This document shows, piece by piece, positions 39,701 to 52,100 of a DNA stretch of 64,000 bases. A program made the translations under genes and the position numbers. The DNA comes from Plenodomus lindquistii. Taxonomy: Eukaryota > Ascomycota > Dothideomycetes > Pleosporales > Leptosphaeriaceae. How positions within the stretch are numbered: the stretch's first letter is position 1; the number at the start of each line of letters is the position of its first letter. The stretch covers positions 1,364,001 to 1,428,000 of the forward strand of contig JANUWI010000009.1 of assembly GCA_025504975.1 (NCBI GenBank). The letters are read 5' to 3'. The notes under the pieces were generated by a model. It searched no databases. It was not told the DNA's origin and saw only the letters and a program-made list of their open reading frames with translations.

Positions 39701-41060
39701 TTAACCTTTTTCTACACCTCTCTATATAACTATAGTTATATTTAATAGCCCTTTTAATAGCTATCTATAAACTAGTTATAGGCTATACTATTAATAAAAC
39801 CTATATAGATACCTAGTTTTACCTAATAAAAGTAATTCTAGTATAGTATAAAAGCTACTAAAAGGTCTATAGTATATAGTTATTATTAATCTCTAGCTAG
39901 ACCTAGATATAAATACTATTTATAAAAAGTAGCTAGCTAGGCTACTTTAATTAGGCTTTTTTTACTTACTCCCTTTAGTACTTAATCCCTTTTTAAAACT
40001 CTAAAAGGAGTAGTAACAGGGATTTTATTACTTTTATACTTTAGATTAAATTAACTAAAATCTTTCTACTTTAAACCTCTAGAGTTATAAAGTATAAAAG
40101 TGTATCCTTTAATACTTTTAAATAAAATTAATAAAAAGTAGCTATAGGCTTTATTTTACCTATAATAGTTATAGTTAAATCTAAAATTACCTAAAACTTC
40201 TATTTCTATATTTTATAATTAGTGCTACTACTAAAACTACTAACTCTATATTATTAGAGTCTCTATATTATTAAAGCTTTATTATAAAAAAGGGTACTAT
40301 AAAGTTTAATAAAAGGTTTAAAAATTAAAACCTAGGTTCTATCTACTATAGTAAGCTAAGTTATAGCTTTAGCTATACTATAGTTAATATCTACTAGTAA
40401 TAAAAACCCTTTTTACTAAGTCTTCTAATATAACGCCTAATAATTAGTTAATATTATTAAAATAGTGCTTAGCTAGCTAGAGAGCGTTATTTAAATTAAT
40501 TACTAATTAGCTTTTAGAAAAATATAAATATATACCTAGTTATATACTCTATACTAGTTAACTATTATTATACTAAGCCTTTAAAGTCTATAGCTATAAA
40601 CTAATCTAGTAAGTATAGTAAATTTATTAAACTTAGTAGATATATAAAATTTAATAAAACTAGATAAACTAAGCTTTATAGAAAGTGTAATATCTAAATA
40701 GACTAAGTATAATAATTTAGAAAACTAAAGTTCTAAGTGCTATACTTAATATAGGAATATATATACTAAATATAATATATTATAGTTATAACTACTAAGT
40801 ATATAAAGAAAGCTACTAGAAGATTCTAAGTCTCTAATAACTTCCTAGCCTATTATATAGCTAATAATAGTAAACGTTACTAGCTTTTATATAGAGTAAA
40901 AAAAAAAGCTAATATAGAACTATTATTATATTATTAGGTAGGTTACTAACCCTTTACTAAAGACGTAGTTAATACTATTAAAAGCGCTAGTTAGACTATA
41001 GATATTTAAAATATAACTAGTTTATAATAGAGTTAATTATATATCTAAAAATAAAACTAT
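33701..41060. other. Unidentified RIPed DNA, 7.4 kb
   Basis: Long AT-rich stretch with no domain I recognise on either strand. The plus frame containing 35581-35900 has only about one stop per 20 codons (for example FIPIANNN near 35790), lower than I would guess for RIPed non-coding DNA, but one of its stops is TGA, which simple Gln/Trp loss does not explain. The minus strand near 39.8-39.6 kb has a readable KRAIKYNYSYIERCRKRLN-like segment. These could be fragments of an unrecognised element; I do not claim genes. Confidence 0.35.
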
Positions 41061-41076
41061 TACTAAATTTAATAGT

Positions 41077-41237
41077 ATTAGAGTAGAAAAGCTGCGTATC
41101 CTTTAAAGCCTTTAAAGCCTTTAGATTAAATATACTATATATCCTTTAATCTTTTAAAACTTTTAGATTAGATATACTATATATCCTTTAAACTTTTAAA
41201 GCTTTTAGAGTAGATAAGCTACGTACCTTTTAAAGCC
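41077..41237 (+). repeat. About 42-bp tandem repeat array
   Basis: Units of about 42 bp built around TATCCTTTAAAGCC...TTTAGATTA, bounded on both sides by variants of TTAGAGTAGAAAAGCTGCG. Three to four degenerate copies. Confidence 0.7.
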
Positions 41238-41435
41238 TAATATATCTATTATATATTACTACTCTAGTAAGTAGCTCTAACTATAATATACTCTAATAAG
41301 TAATATAAAGTTACGCCTATAATAGGTAATATACCTAGTTAATATATTAGTAAATAGACTATATAAAAAAAGTAGAGGCTTAGTTATAAAAGTATAATTA
41401 AATTAGAATAACGCCTATAATATATAATAGATTAA

Positions 41436-41655
41436 TAGCGCTAGTAATAAATAGCTTTAGTAGCGCTAGTAATATATAGCTTTAATAGCGCTAGTAATAA
41501 GTAGCTTTAGTAGCGCTAGTAATTAATAGCTTTAGTAGGGCTAGTAATAAATAGCTTTAGTAGCGCTAGTAATAAATAGCTTAGTAATAAATAGCTTTAG
41601 TAGCGCTAGTAATAAGTAGCTTTAGTAGCGCTAGTAATAAATAGCTTTAGTAGTG
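41436..41655 (+). repeat. 25-bp tandem repeat array (about 9 copies)
   Basis: Unit TAGCGCTAGTAATAAATAGC plus TTTAG, repeated about nine times with one truncated copy near 41575-41600. Each unit keeps a CpG inside GCGC, so it is GC-richer than its surroundings. Confidence 0.9.
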
Positions 41656-42216
41656 TAGGTAATAAAAAGAAAGGTTAGTATTAACTATATAATATTAGTA
41701 GTAATAGTACCTTTTAAAAATAGAAGAGAAAGAGATAAGGATATAAAAAAAAAGGTAGAGAGGTAGTAGATTTATATATATAGGTTACTTAATATAGTAA
41801 AAGTAAAAGTAAACTATATAGTAGGTTATATATTATACTAGTAATATAATAATAATTACACGCGTGTAAAGGGACTTAGTTATTTTAAGCTATACTTTAT
41901 ATAAAAAGGTTAAAAAACTACTACTATTTATATATAGATAATAGTACTAGACTTCTAACTACTAGATAGAACTATATAGCTACTAATGTATTTAATTATT
42001 ATTAAATTTATATACTATATTTTAACTTTAATATAAATATATATATCTTTTAATTTTATTTTAAATTAAATATTTTATAAAATACCTATAGTAGTAATTT
42101 ATATTAGAAGTTAAGTTAAAGCTATATACTAGTAGTATATTACTATTACCTATACTATTATAGAAATAGCTAGTAATTCTATATAATCTAGTATATAAAA
42201 CTATTATTATAGGGCT

Positions 42217-42326
42217 TATTAAAGCCTATAGCTAGTATTATAGACCTTTTTAAAGCCTATAGCTAGCTAGTATTATAGAGCTTTTTAAAGCCTATAGCTA
42301 GCTAGCATTATAGAGCTTTTTAAAGC
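42217..42326 (+). repeat. About 40-bp tandem repeat array
   Basis: Three degenerate units carrying TTTTTAAAGCCTATAGCTAG then TATTATAGAGC. Confidence 0.75.
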
Positions 42327-42378
42327 GTGTAGAGTTATTTTTAACTTTAACGCTAGTAAGTAAAAAAGGCCTACAGCG

Positions 42379-42462
42379 TTAGAGCTAGTAGAAAGACTAG
42401 AGTAGGTACTATAATTAGAGCTAGTAGAGAAACTAGAGTAGGTGCTATAATTAGAGCTAGTA
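42379..42462 (+). repeat. 36-bp tandem duplication
   Basis: Two copies (42379-42414 and 42415-42450) plus a partial third, beginning TTAGAGCTAGTAGA. Confidence 0.8.
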
Positions 42463-42701
42463 CTATTAAAAACTATTATAGAGTAGCTTTTAACTTTTTA
42501 TTTTTAAGTTTAAAAGCTTCTATTTTATATACGTGCTACGCTTTTAGATCTCTAATTTTAGTTTTTTTCTAATACTCTAAAAAGATAATTTACTAACTAC
42601 GCTTTTTAACTATTAGACTAGCTAAAGGAGTTTTAGTATTCTTTTAAAAGATATTAAAACCGCTATATACAGCTAGAGAGGGGATTAAAAAGTTAAAAAA
42701 T

Positions 42702-43006
42702 AAGTTAGAGACGTTAATAGTGCTATAGAGTACACCTATATTACTTATATTAAAGCTCTAGCTACTATAAAGAATAAGTTAGAAGCGTTAATAGTACTAT
42801 AAAGTATACCTATATTACTTATATTAAAGCTCTAGCTACTATAAAAAATAAATTAGAGGCGTTAATAGTGCTATAAAGTATACTAGCGTTACTTATATTA
42901 AAGCTAGAACTCTATAACTATAGATTAGCTACTACCTAGCCGCTATAAAAGGTAAGTTAAAGGGGTTAATAGTACTATAGGGTATATCTACATTATTTAT
43001 ACTAAA
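42702..43006 (+). repeat. 74-bp tandem repeat array
   Basis: Units start at 42702, 42776 and 42850 with AAGTTAGAGACGTTAATAG-like sequence; the third is expanded by internal sequence before a partial fourth near 42953. Confidence 0.85.
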
Positions 43007-44257
43007 AATAACTTTAAAGTTATAAACTATTAGGTGTATAAAAGATTATAGTATATCTAGTAATAGGCTAAATAGCGTAGTAATAACCACGTTCTATAGT
43101 CTAGTATTACTTTTTTAAAAGATATATAATAGGTTTTTACTAAGGTTAATAATATATACGTAGCTATCTAGACTATTAAAAAGAAATATATTATAGTTAT
43201 TAGTATAGAAGGTCTAGCTAGAGTTACTTTTAGTAAAAAGTAAATAGTTATAGGTATTAATAAAAAAGGGGTAGTTATAGATATTAATAAGCTCTAAAAA
43301 TATTATATTACGTATTATATAAGCACCTATAGGTATAAAGCTAAGTTATACTATAAAGTAAAAAAAGTATAATTATAAGCTATTTTTAGTATTAAACGCT
43401 ACTACTAGAGCTTAATATATAGTAAAAAGACTAGACTATACCTATTATTTTAATAGACGTTTCCTTTTAGTAGTAGTAGCTATTTTAATCTAGCTTATAT
43501 CTTTTATAAGCTACCTATATTTTAGTAATAGATAAGTTTTTTAGCTACTACTACTAGTACTACGCCTATTTATTACTAGGATTAGAGATTAAAAAAGATT
43601 TTTAGAGTTACTCTATGTATATCTACTATACTTTAAGGTTTATACTACTATACTAGGGCTTAGGTAGCTTAATTATTTAATATTTTTACTAATCTATATT
43701 AATATATCCTTAATCTAGAAGTTTTTATATTATAGGTAGAGTGCTATATAATTAGAGGTTAGTAGTATATATAAACTTTAGCTAACTATACTACTACTAC
43801 CTACTACTTTAACTATTTAGTATATAAAGTAGTAGCTTAAACTATATATAAAGTAAAAAAAAAGATATAAAATATATAGTAATTATAGTAGAAGTAAATA
43901 AAAGGAATAAAGTTTAAATTTATAGTAAAAGAACTAGGCATTATAGGTTATTTAGAGTTACTCTACGCTATTCTAGAGCTAGTACTAGTAGAGTATAAGC
44001 TACTATATTTTACTTTTTTAGTAGCTTATTTACTAGGTATTTTTAGCTGCTCTAGAATAGTATAAAGTTAGTTAGTAGAGGTTATTTAGAGTTACTCTAT
44101 ATAAAACTTTTAATAACTTTTATATACTTTTACTACCACGCTATATATTAAAGGCCTATTTTAATAGAGATACTACTACTTACTAATAATATAATAGTAT
44201 TTTAAAAGAACTACGTGTAGTATAGTAGTTTTATTAGAGTATAAAAAGAGTAGTATA

Positions 44258-44510
44258 CTAGTATAGTATATAATTTATAGCTAGGCTAAGTAGAATACTA
44301 GTAATATAATTAATATAGAGTAATATATATTAGTAAAGATATAACGCGTAAGCCTAGTACTAGTAAGTAGTATTTATAACTTATATATTAGTATATAAAG
44401 CGTAAAATAGATATAGTACTAGTATAGTATATAGTTTATAACTAGAAAATATAGAATCTAAGTAATGTAATTAATATATAGTATTATTAGTTTATATAAA
44501 TAAAACGCGT
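44258..44510 (+). repeat. About 161-bp degenerate tandem duplication
   Basis: CTAGTATAGTATATAATTTA at 44258 recurs as a near match at 44419, with collinear sequence after it (ATTAATATA blocks). Two diverged copies. Confidence 0.6.
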
Positions 44511-44699
44511 AGATAAATAGAATTAGAGACTTTTAGTTTAGTATATAATAGGTAAGTATTTAGTAATGTATATAGAGTAAAGTTACTATAGTAGATGTAG
44601 TTAATCTAGTTAGAGACTAGTTAAATATAGGCTACTAACTTAAAATACTTTAATACTTATATGTAATTACACCTACTAAATTGCTATAAAAAGTTTTTT

Positions 44700-47010
44700 C
44701 CTAATAAAGCTTTTAAAGTAGAGAGTTCTAGAGTAATAGTTATTAAAGTAGCTTAAAGTAAGTTATAATAAATAATAACTTAGTAGGTTACCTTTAATAA
44801 TATACGCTATTTATACTTCTAGTTATGTTTTTAGATTAAAGCTAATAAAAATATAAGTTATTAGTAGAGTCTAATAGGTTAGGTTTAATATTATCCTCTA
44901 TTTTACTATTATAATTACTAATTAAATAATTATTATTATTTTCTTTACTAGTATCTTTAGTTATAATAGTAGTAAAATTAAGAGCTATAGTAGCTAGTAA
45001 GAGCTTACTTCTATACTTATCCTATAAAGGTATATAGTAGCTAGTATTATTTTAGGCCTAGTAACTAGGTTTAGTATAATACTAGTAAACGCGTTTTTTA
45101 TTTATAGCTTTATATTACTTCTAGGTATGCTATACCTAATAGTTAGTAGATAGTTACTACGTATAGTAAATAGTAGAGGTACATTCCTTTAGTAACGTAT
45201 ATTATCTATAAAGAGTAGACTTTCTTTTTATTCTACCTATATTAATCTACTTTTATATAAAGTTAGATTTATAGGTAGTATCTATAAATAGAGTTAATAT
45301 ATTAAGTATATTATTATTAATACTAATTAATATATCTTTTACTAGTTTTAGCTTTATATTCTATTAAGTATAGCTAACTATTATAGCTTTAGGTAATTTA
45401 TAGTAATAAATAATAGAAATAAACATTCTATACTAGTTAGTAAAAGATTAGTTTTCTATTTTTAGGCTTCTATTCTATAGCTTAGCTTAAGCATCTATAA
45501 CGCGTTTATATAATAAATAACTATAGTATTAGTTAAGCGTGTTAAGAAGATTATAGATATTATAGAAAGCTATATTATTAATAAGCTTCTAAGCTTAACT
45601 ATTAATATTAGACTCTAGGTATAGAAGTTATTTATTATTAGATAAAGTTTTATATTTTATAATAATTACCTTCCTCTACTTATTATAGAACTTTTTAGAG
45701 TCCTCTCTAGTCTAGATATCTATATTAGGTAGTTTAAAGTATACTCTAGTAGTAGTAATTACTATTATATTTTCTATAAGCGTAGTATACCTTACGTCCT
45801 TAGAGTTATAGTTCTAGCTTAGTAAATAGCCCTTTATAGTCTATTATATATTAAATAAAAGGGGACTATAAGGATTATTATTAAGCCTATTATATTAAAC
45901 TTATCTAGGTAGGCTAGGAGGATAATTACTATATAGATTATTAAGTCTACTAGCGTAAAGGTTACTAGAATAACCTAGCTTTAGTTAGTGCTAAAGAATA
46001 GAGGTATATAGCTTTAAACTAGGCTAAGTATAGTTAAATATAGTAACTAAAAAGTTAAGTTCTATATACTCTTTTTCTAAGTTAATATTTACTTAGTTAA
46101 GCGTTATAGCTAAGTTTTTAGAGGTAGTAGTAAACTATTTTAACTTCTTTTATTTAGCTAGACTACTCTAGTAGTAGTAGTTAGCTTCTTATTTTTTCTA
46201 GGCTAAATCTCTTTTAAAATCTTTATACTTAGAGTTCTAGTATTTAGGGCTAGACTTTAATATAGTAACTTAATCCTTTAGTTAGTTAATAATATTTTTA
46301 GTATTATAGAGTTTTAATTATAGCTCTATAAAAGCTAGTTCTTTATTAATAGGTAGTTACTTTCTAGACTATTTACTTAGATATTTATAATAGGCTTTAA
46401 AATTAGTATACTTAATATAGTTAATAGTACTACCTATAGTTATATAGGTAATATCTATAGTAAAAACGTATTTAAATAAAAAAGCTATTATCTAGATTAT
46501 ATCCCTATAGATCTAGTGTAGGTAATTTTTAATAACTTTTAATATTTTATTATCTATTATAATTATATATATTATAGTTATAGAGTTATCTTCTAAAAGA
46601 AATTTTTAGCCTAACTAGAGCACGCGTTTTCTATTTTATTTAAATATTTTAATAAAATTAAAGTTTTTATACGTAAAGCGTATATATAGAGGTTTAAACT
46701 TTTTAAAATACTATATTTACATATTACTAATATTATAGTTATAGATATTATTTAAATTATAAGTTATATATTTTAAGATTATAAGCTTATACTTATTAAA
46801 GCTATAAATCTCTTATATATCTAGAAGACTTAGGTAACTAAAAGTACTATACTTACTAGGCTTAGATTAGTATATAGTAAGTATAGCTTAGCTACTAGCT
46901 AGTAGAGTTAATTAGATTAGATCTTTACTAAAGCCTATAAAAGAATATTTTATAGATATCTAGAGCTCTTTATTTTAATTAGATTATAGCTAGTTACGCT
47001 TTCTTTATAA
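44700..47010 (-). pseudogene. Long unidentified protein-like reading-frame relic
   Basis: A single minus-strand frame (codon starts at 46560 plus or minus 3n) runs from about 47010 to 44700, about 770 codons. Its interruptions are TAA/TAG where Gln/Trp fit, with several 20-codon stretches free of stops (46381-46440, 45721-45780, 45301-45360). It reads like a real protein: IGSTINYIKYTNFKAYYKYL (around 46430), then a charged coiled-coil-like region with SKYKDFKRDLA and TTTSKNLAITLN (46260-46080), then a basic C-terminal third. A further block in another frame (47450-46950, with FIEEGLAYYYIINKAT) might be an upstream exon. I recognise no family. It lies just inside the right Gypsy-3 LTR and on the same strand, so it could be element cargo, a captured host gene or part of a separate insertion. 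Confidence 0.4.
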
Positions 47011-47530
47011 AATAGGTAGTAGTAAAGGCACTAAAAGTACTTTTTATGTTATTTTTTAAACTATAGTGTGCGTTAGGTAGCTAGGGTATAATAGAGATAC
47101 TATATACTAGTAGCTTTATTTATTATATAGTAGTAAGCTAATCCTTCTTCTATAAAGCTATTTAATATTTTAGAATAATTAGAATATTTAATTACTAGTA
47201 TAGGTATCTAGCGTAACTAATTTAAGTATTTATAGTTATACCTCTAGCTATACACACCTATAAGTTCTACTCTATAGTTATAATAATAGAGCTTTACTAT
47301 AGGTAGAGAAAGAGGTATAATAGGTAGATTTAACTAAAAGATTACGCACTCTATAGTACTTATAACGTAGCTTATAGTAGCTATAGTAGTAACTTTATTA
47401 TAACCTATAAACTAATTATACATACTTTTCTAAAGTTATGCTTTTAGTATAAGCTTCTCTACCTTTTATAGTAGATTCTAGGTATTATAAAATTAGTATA
47501 ATATAGTATAAAGGCTTAAGTATTATAGTA

Positions 47531-47719
47531 TAGGTTAATAATTATATTCTACTCTAAAGGTAAAATATTACGTAGAGAGCTAGTTTTTTATATAGAAGTA
47601 TAGAAATATAGTATTTCTAGCTAACTAAGGCGCGCTAACCTATTAGAGCTTAGTATAGGTAAAATAGAGTAGTTACTAAACCTCTAATAAGTTAGAGGCT
47701 ATAGGTTTAAACTATAATA
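47531..47719 (-). repeat. Gypsy-3 candidate 5' LTR, or solo LTR (189 bp)
   Basis: Same length as and collinear with 27274-27462; the differences seen are mostly transitions. No target duplication links the two, so this could be the distal LTR of a 20.4-kb composite or a solo LTR of another copy. Confidence 0.75.
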
Positions 47720-47860
47720 TTATATATCTATTAGTTATATACTATATAATTAGTTGTATTAGTTTATTAGATATATTAGTTTTATAAGTTTATTAAATGT
47801 ATTAATTTTATTAGTTCTATTAGTTTTATAAGTTAATATTATAAATTCTATACAATATCT

Positions 47861-47994
47861 TATAAGAAAGTCTAGGTAGAGATAAAAATAAAATATAAAA
47901 CTTCCTCTCTAAATAGAAATAGGATCTAGAAACTAGTCCTATATAGAAAGGAAGTTTTATATTTTATTATTATCCCTACCTAGACTTTCTTATA
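47861..47994. repeat. Foldback (hairpin) element, possible MITE
   Basis: Two arms of about 58 nt (47861-47918 and 47937-47994) are inverted repeats with few mismatches. They start TATAAGAAAGTCTAGGTAG and end with its complement. The short centre is itself nearly palindromic (TAGGATCTAGAAACTAGTCC plus TA). A related non-inverted sequence occurs at about 7425-7480. Could be a MITE or snapback element, or two head-to-head LTR ends. Confidence 0.75.
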
Positions 47995-49195
47995 GGTTAT
48001 AAGCCTAGTAGCTTATCTCTTATAAGGATTTTATTTACTTTAGTTTACTAGTTTTTTCCTATTTAGAATTAACTATAACTAAAGGAAAAAAATCTAGTTT
48101 ACTAGATTTATTTTAGAACTATATAGTTTATTACACTTTTATATTTTTATAGTAAATTATTACTAGAAATATTAAGAAATAAAGATTTTAGTATTACTAT
48201 TTATTATTAACTAGCTAAAACTAGAGTATGCTATTAAATAATAATTAGTTTAATATAGTATTATCTAAAGCTTTATCTTATAATAAATCCCTACTTACTT
48301 CTCTTCTAGAAATAGAAGGTATAATATCATATTATTATAGTATGTTAAATACACGTAATATATATTATCTAGAGGTTTTTCTAAGATTTTCCTTTATAGA
48401 GCGGCTATCCTCCTATTATAGAAGTTTTAAAAGTATATTTATAACTAGATCTAGAGTTTTTCTTAGACTGTATTACTATAATAAAATATATATTTATATG
48501 TTATTTTTAGTAGCTAATTCTTTACTATCTAGAGTAATAAAGGTTAAAGTTACTTTATTTACTTTAAAAAATAAAGCCTGTATATAGTTTATTAAGTAAA
48601 TTTATCTACTATTTATTCCTACTATAATTAAAAGAGGAGGATAAGATAATTATTATAATACCTATTAAAAAAGTATAAGTTTTTTAGAGCTTTTACTCTA
48701 TAATTACTTTACTACTTTACTACTAGTAAAATGAAAATATTACTAGTTAAGTAAAGTAGGTATAAATTACGTTAGGTAATATTATAATAAATTAAAAATT
48801 ATTAATTTTAATAATAATAAACAAAATAGTTATTATTATTATATAAATAATATCTAAATACTACTATTATTTTTCTATAAAAGAAAATAATAGAAATTAG
48901 AAAACTACACTAGTTACCTATTATAACTCTAGTGTAGAAAAGTAGATTTCTAGTAAATTATTATAAGCTAGTTTTAAATAGTACTAGTCCTACCTCTTAG
49001 CACTATATACCTCTACTAGTTATATTTAATTTCCTAGTTAGAAAATTACGCTAGTACTAAAGGGGAACTTTTAAAATTAAATTAGGTTACTTTTTACTAA
49101 AGTACCTAAAATTTTACTTTAAAATAAAAAAGTAATAATTACTAAAAGCTATACATTTAATTATATATATAATATTATATAGTTCTATATAATTA
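47995..49195. other. Unclassified AT-rich region before Copia-2
   Basis: Contains an 81-codon open frame (48342-48587) with no recognised domain and several CpA/TpG survivors. It probably includes the Copia-2 5' LTR and leader, but I could not match it to sequence after the Copia-2 RNase H, so no LTR boundary is claimed. Confidence 0.4.
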
Positions 49196-49199
49196 AAAA

Positions 49200-52100
49200 T
49201 AAGTAATAATAACATTACTTTAAAGTTTTTTAAGCGAAAAAGCTCTATTAATTATAGCTTATAGGCTATAAGAATAGAAGCTACTCTAATAGAAAAAGAC
49301 TATATATTTTTTATTAGGGGAGATAATTTTTCTTTAGATTTAGAGTTAAATGCTTTAGCCTCTAAAGTAACTAGCCTAATTAAATTAGTGTTAGAAGATT
49401 GGCCCCTACTATAATATAGATATATTACAAACCTTTATAATTTATAGGTTTATTTAGAAAATCTATATACAGCTAGGAGATTTAGTAGTAAATTTCTTCT
49501 ATCTAAAGAATTAATTAATACTAAATTATTCAACTGTAAAAATAATTTAGAAGGTTATATTAATACTATTAAGTAAAGATCTTTAGATCTAGAAGCTAAA
49601 GATATTTTATTACCTAATAAATTTGTGCTAGCTTTATTTCTAAATAATCTAAATAATAAAAATTATAATTATATTATTACTGTAATTACATAAAGATTAT
49701 GAAATAATAATAATAATATAAATATAGATAAAATAACAGCATAACTTCTAGATAAAAATAGAAGAATTAAAGGATATAGTAAAGTAAATAACTATAATCT
49801 ATATATTACTCCTTTTAGTAGTAATACTAGTTAAAAAAGAGATAATTATAATAATAATAATTATTAAAATAATACATCTAATTAAGATGTAGAGATAACT
49901 ATGCAAACAAATAAAAACTATAATTTTAAAAATAAGAATAATAGTAATAAAGCTAGTTATTCTTATAATTATTACAATAAAAAAGGGCATCTAGAAAATA
50001 AATGTTTTAAAAAGTACCCTAATCTTATTAAAAATAATAATAAAAATAAGAAAAGAGAAAAAAATCTTTTAGTAACTAATACTAGTTATAATACTAGTAG
50101 TACTATAGATTTTATTCTAGATTCTAGTACTACTATACACACTTATTATATTAAAGAACTATTTATTAATAATACTCTAAAAAATAGTAATATAACTATT
50201 AGATAGGGTAATACTAATAATAGTATTAAAGTAAGTAGTATAGAAGATATAGAATTAGAATTTACGTCTACTAAGTAATTAGTAAAACTAAATAATATAT
50301 TATTTATCCTATAATTAGGGGTTAATCTATTAAGTTTAAATCTTATTACTAAAAAAGATTATAAACTAATTTTAATAAAGAATACTATAGTATTTATACT
50401 CCTAAAAATACTTTATTATCTAAAGGATTTTATAAAAGAGGAGTTAGCGTTTTTAGTATAACTAGTATAAAAACTAATAATAGCTATAAGTCTAAAGCTT
50501 TTTTAAATACAACTAGTCCTAATCTAGAAGATTTAGATAATGAGTTAGATTTAATAGATCCTAATAAAGAGGATACTATAATAAATAAATCTATTAATCT
50601 AGAAGAGATTAATCCTATTATAGAAAAAGAAACTATAGAGGATAATAATCTAAATAATAATACTATAAAAAATAGTAGTATTTATAAACAGGAGATTATT
50701 AAATATAATAATAACTCTATAGATTTCATATATAATAGATTAGGACATATAAATCTTAATACTATTAAAAAGATTAATAGTAGTACTAAATATAGTACTA
50801 CTATAGATTTTAAAGATCTAGAATCTACTAAAGTTAGCTTAGATAATTGTATTATTTGTATACAAGCTAAGCTAACTAACATTAGAAATATAGAAGCTAG
50901 TAATAAAATTACTACTTACTTAGACCTTATCTATATAGATATAGGAGGTCCTATAAATTCTAAAACTTTTAAAGGATTTAAATACTATATTACTTTTAGA
51001 GATGCTTTTACTAAATATTTAGTAGTAAAGCTTTTAAAAAGTAGAAAAGATATAGTTAATATTATTAAAGAAACTATTATAGAACTAGAATTAGAAGCTA
51101 AAAATAATTCTATTTTAGTTACTATAGAATTAGTTAATAATACTACGCTAAGTAGTAATATTAATAATTTAAGTAATAGTAATAATAACTTTAATAATAA
51201 TAAAGTTAAAGCGTTATAATTTAATAATAAGTTTATCTCTTTAGATTTAAATAATTATTTAAAATCTAAAGGGATTAAAACTAGACTTCCTGCTCTTTAT
51301 ACCCCTAAGTAAAATAAAATAGTAGAAATAATAAATAGAGTATTATTTAATAAAGTTAGAGCTGTATTAATTAACTTTAATTAACCTAAACTTTTATAGG
51401 GAGAAGCTTTATTAACAGCTACTTTTTTATATAATAGAACTCCTAATAGTTCTATTAATTTTAAAACTCCCTATAAATTAAGATATAATATATTACCTAA
51501 TATAAATAATATGAGAATATTTAGAAGTTTAGCTTACTATTAAGAGCCTAAAGCTTTTATTAGAAAGTTAGACTCTAGAGCTACTTTTTATTATTTAATA
51601 GGATTTATAGCTAATAATATTCATAAGCTTTATAATCCTATTACTAATAAAGCTATAAATGCTAGAGATTACGTTATATTAGAAAGTTATTTCTATAAAC
51701 CTAATTATAATAATAATATATAAGAATTGTTTAGTAAATTAGATACTATAAATTATAATAGTAACTCTAATAATAATAATAAAAAAACCCTATTCTATTC
51801 TAATAATAGACTAGAAATAGATAATTATTCTAAAGATAAATTAGCTAATTTAGCTATTATATCTAAAAAGAATAATAAAGATATATTATATAATAATTCT
51901 ATTATATATATTATATTAAGTACTTCTAGTACTAACCTAGATTCTAAAATTTATAAAGAAGTTTTATTATATAAAAATAAAGATTCTTATTTATCTACTA
52001 TTAGAGTAGAAATAGATAATTTATTATAATCTAAAACTTAGGATTTAGTACTTAATTCTAATAATTATAATAATAATAAAACTATTATTATTAAAAGGAG

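Noticed and set aside
41436..41655. Regularly spaced repeats that could suggest a CRISPR array
   Set aside because: Units are directly adjacent with no unique spacers, and the window is eukaryotic with intron-bearing genes.
48342..48587. 81-codon open frame as a gene
   Set aside because: No domain, lies in RIPed AT-rich DNA next to Copia-2, and no splice or promoter support; chance openness is likely.
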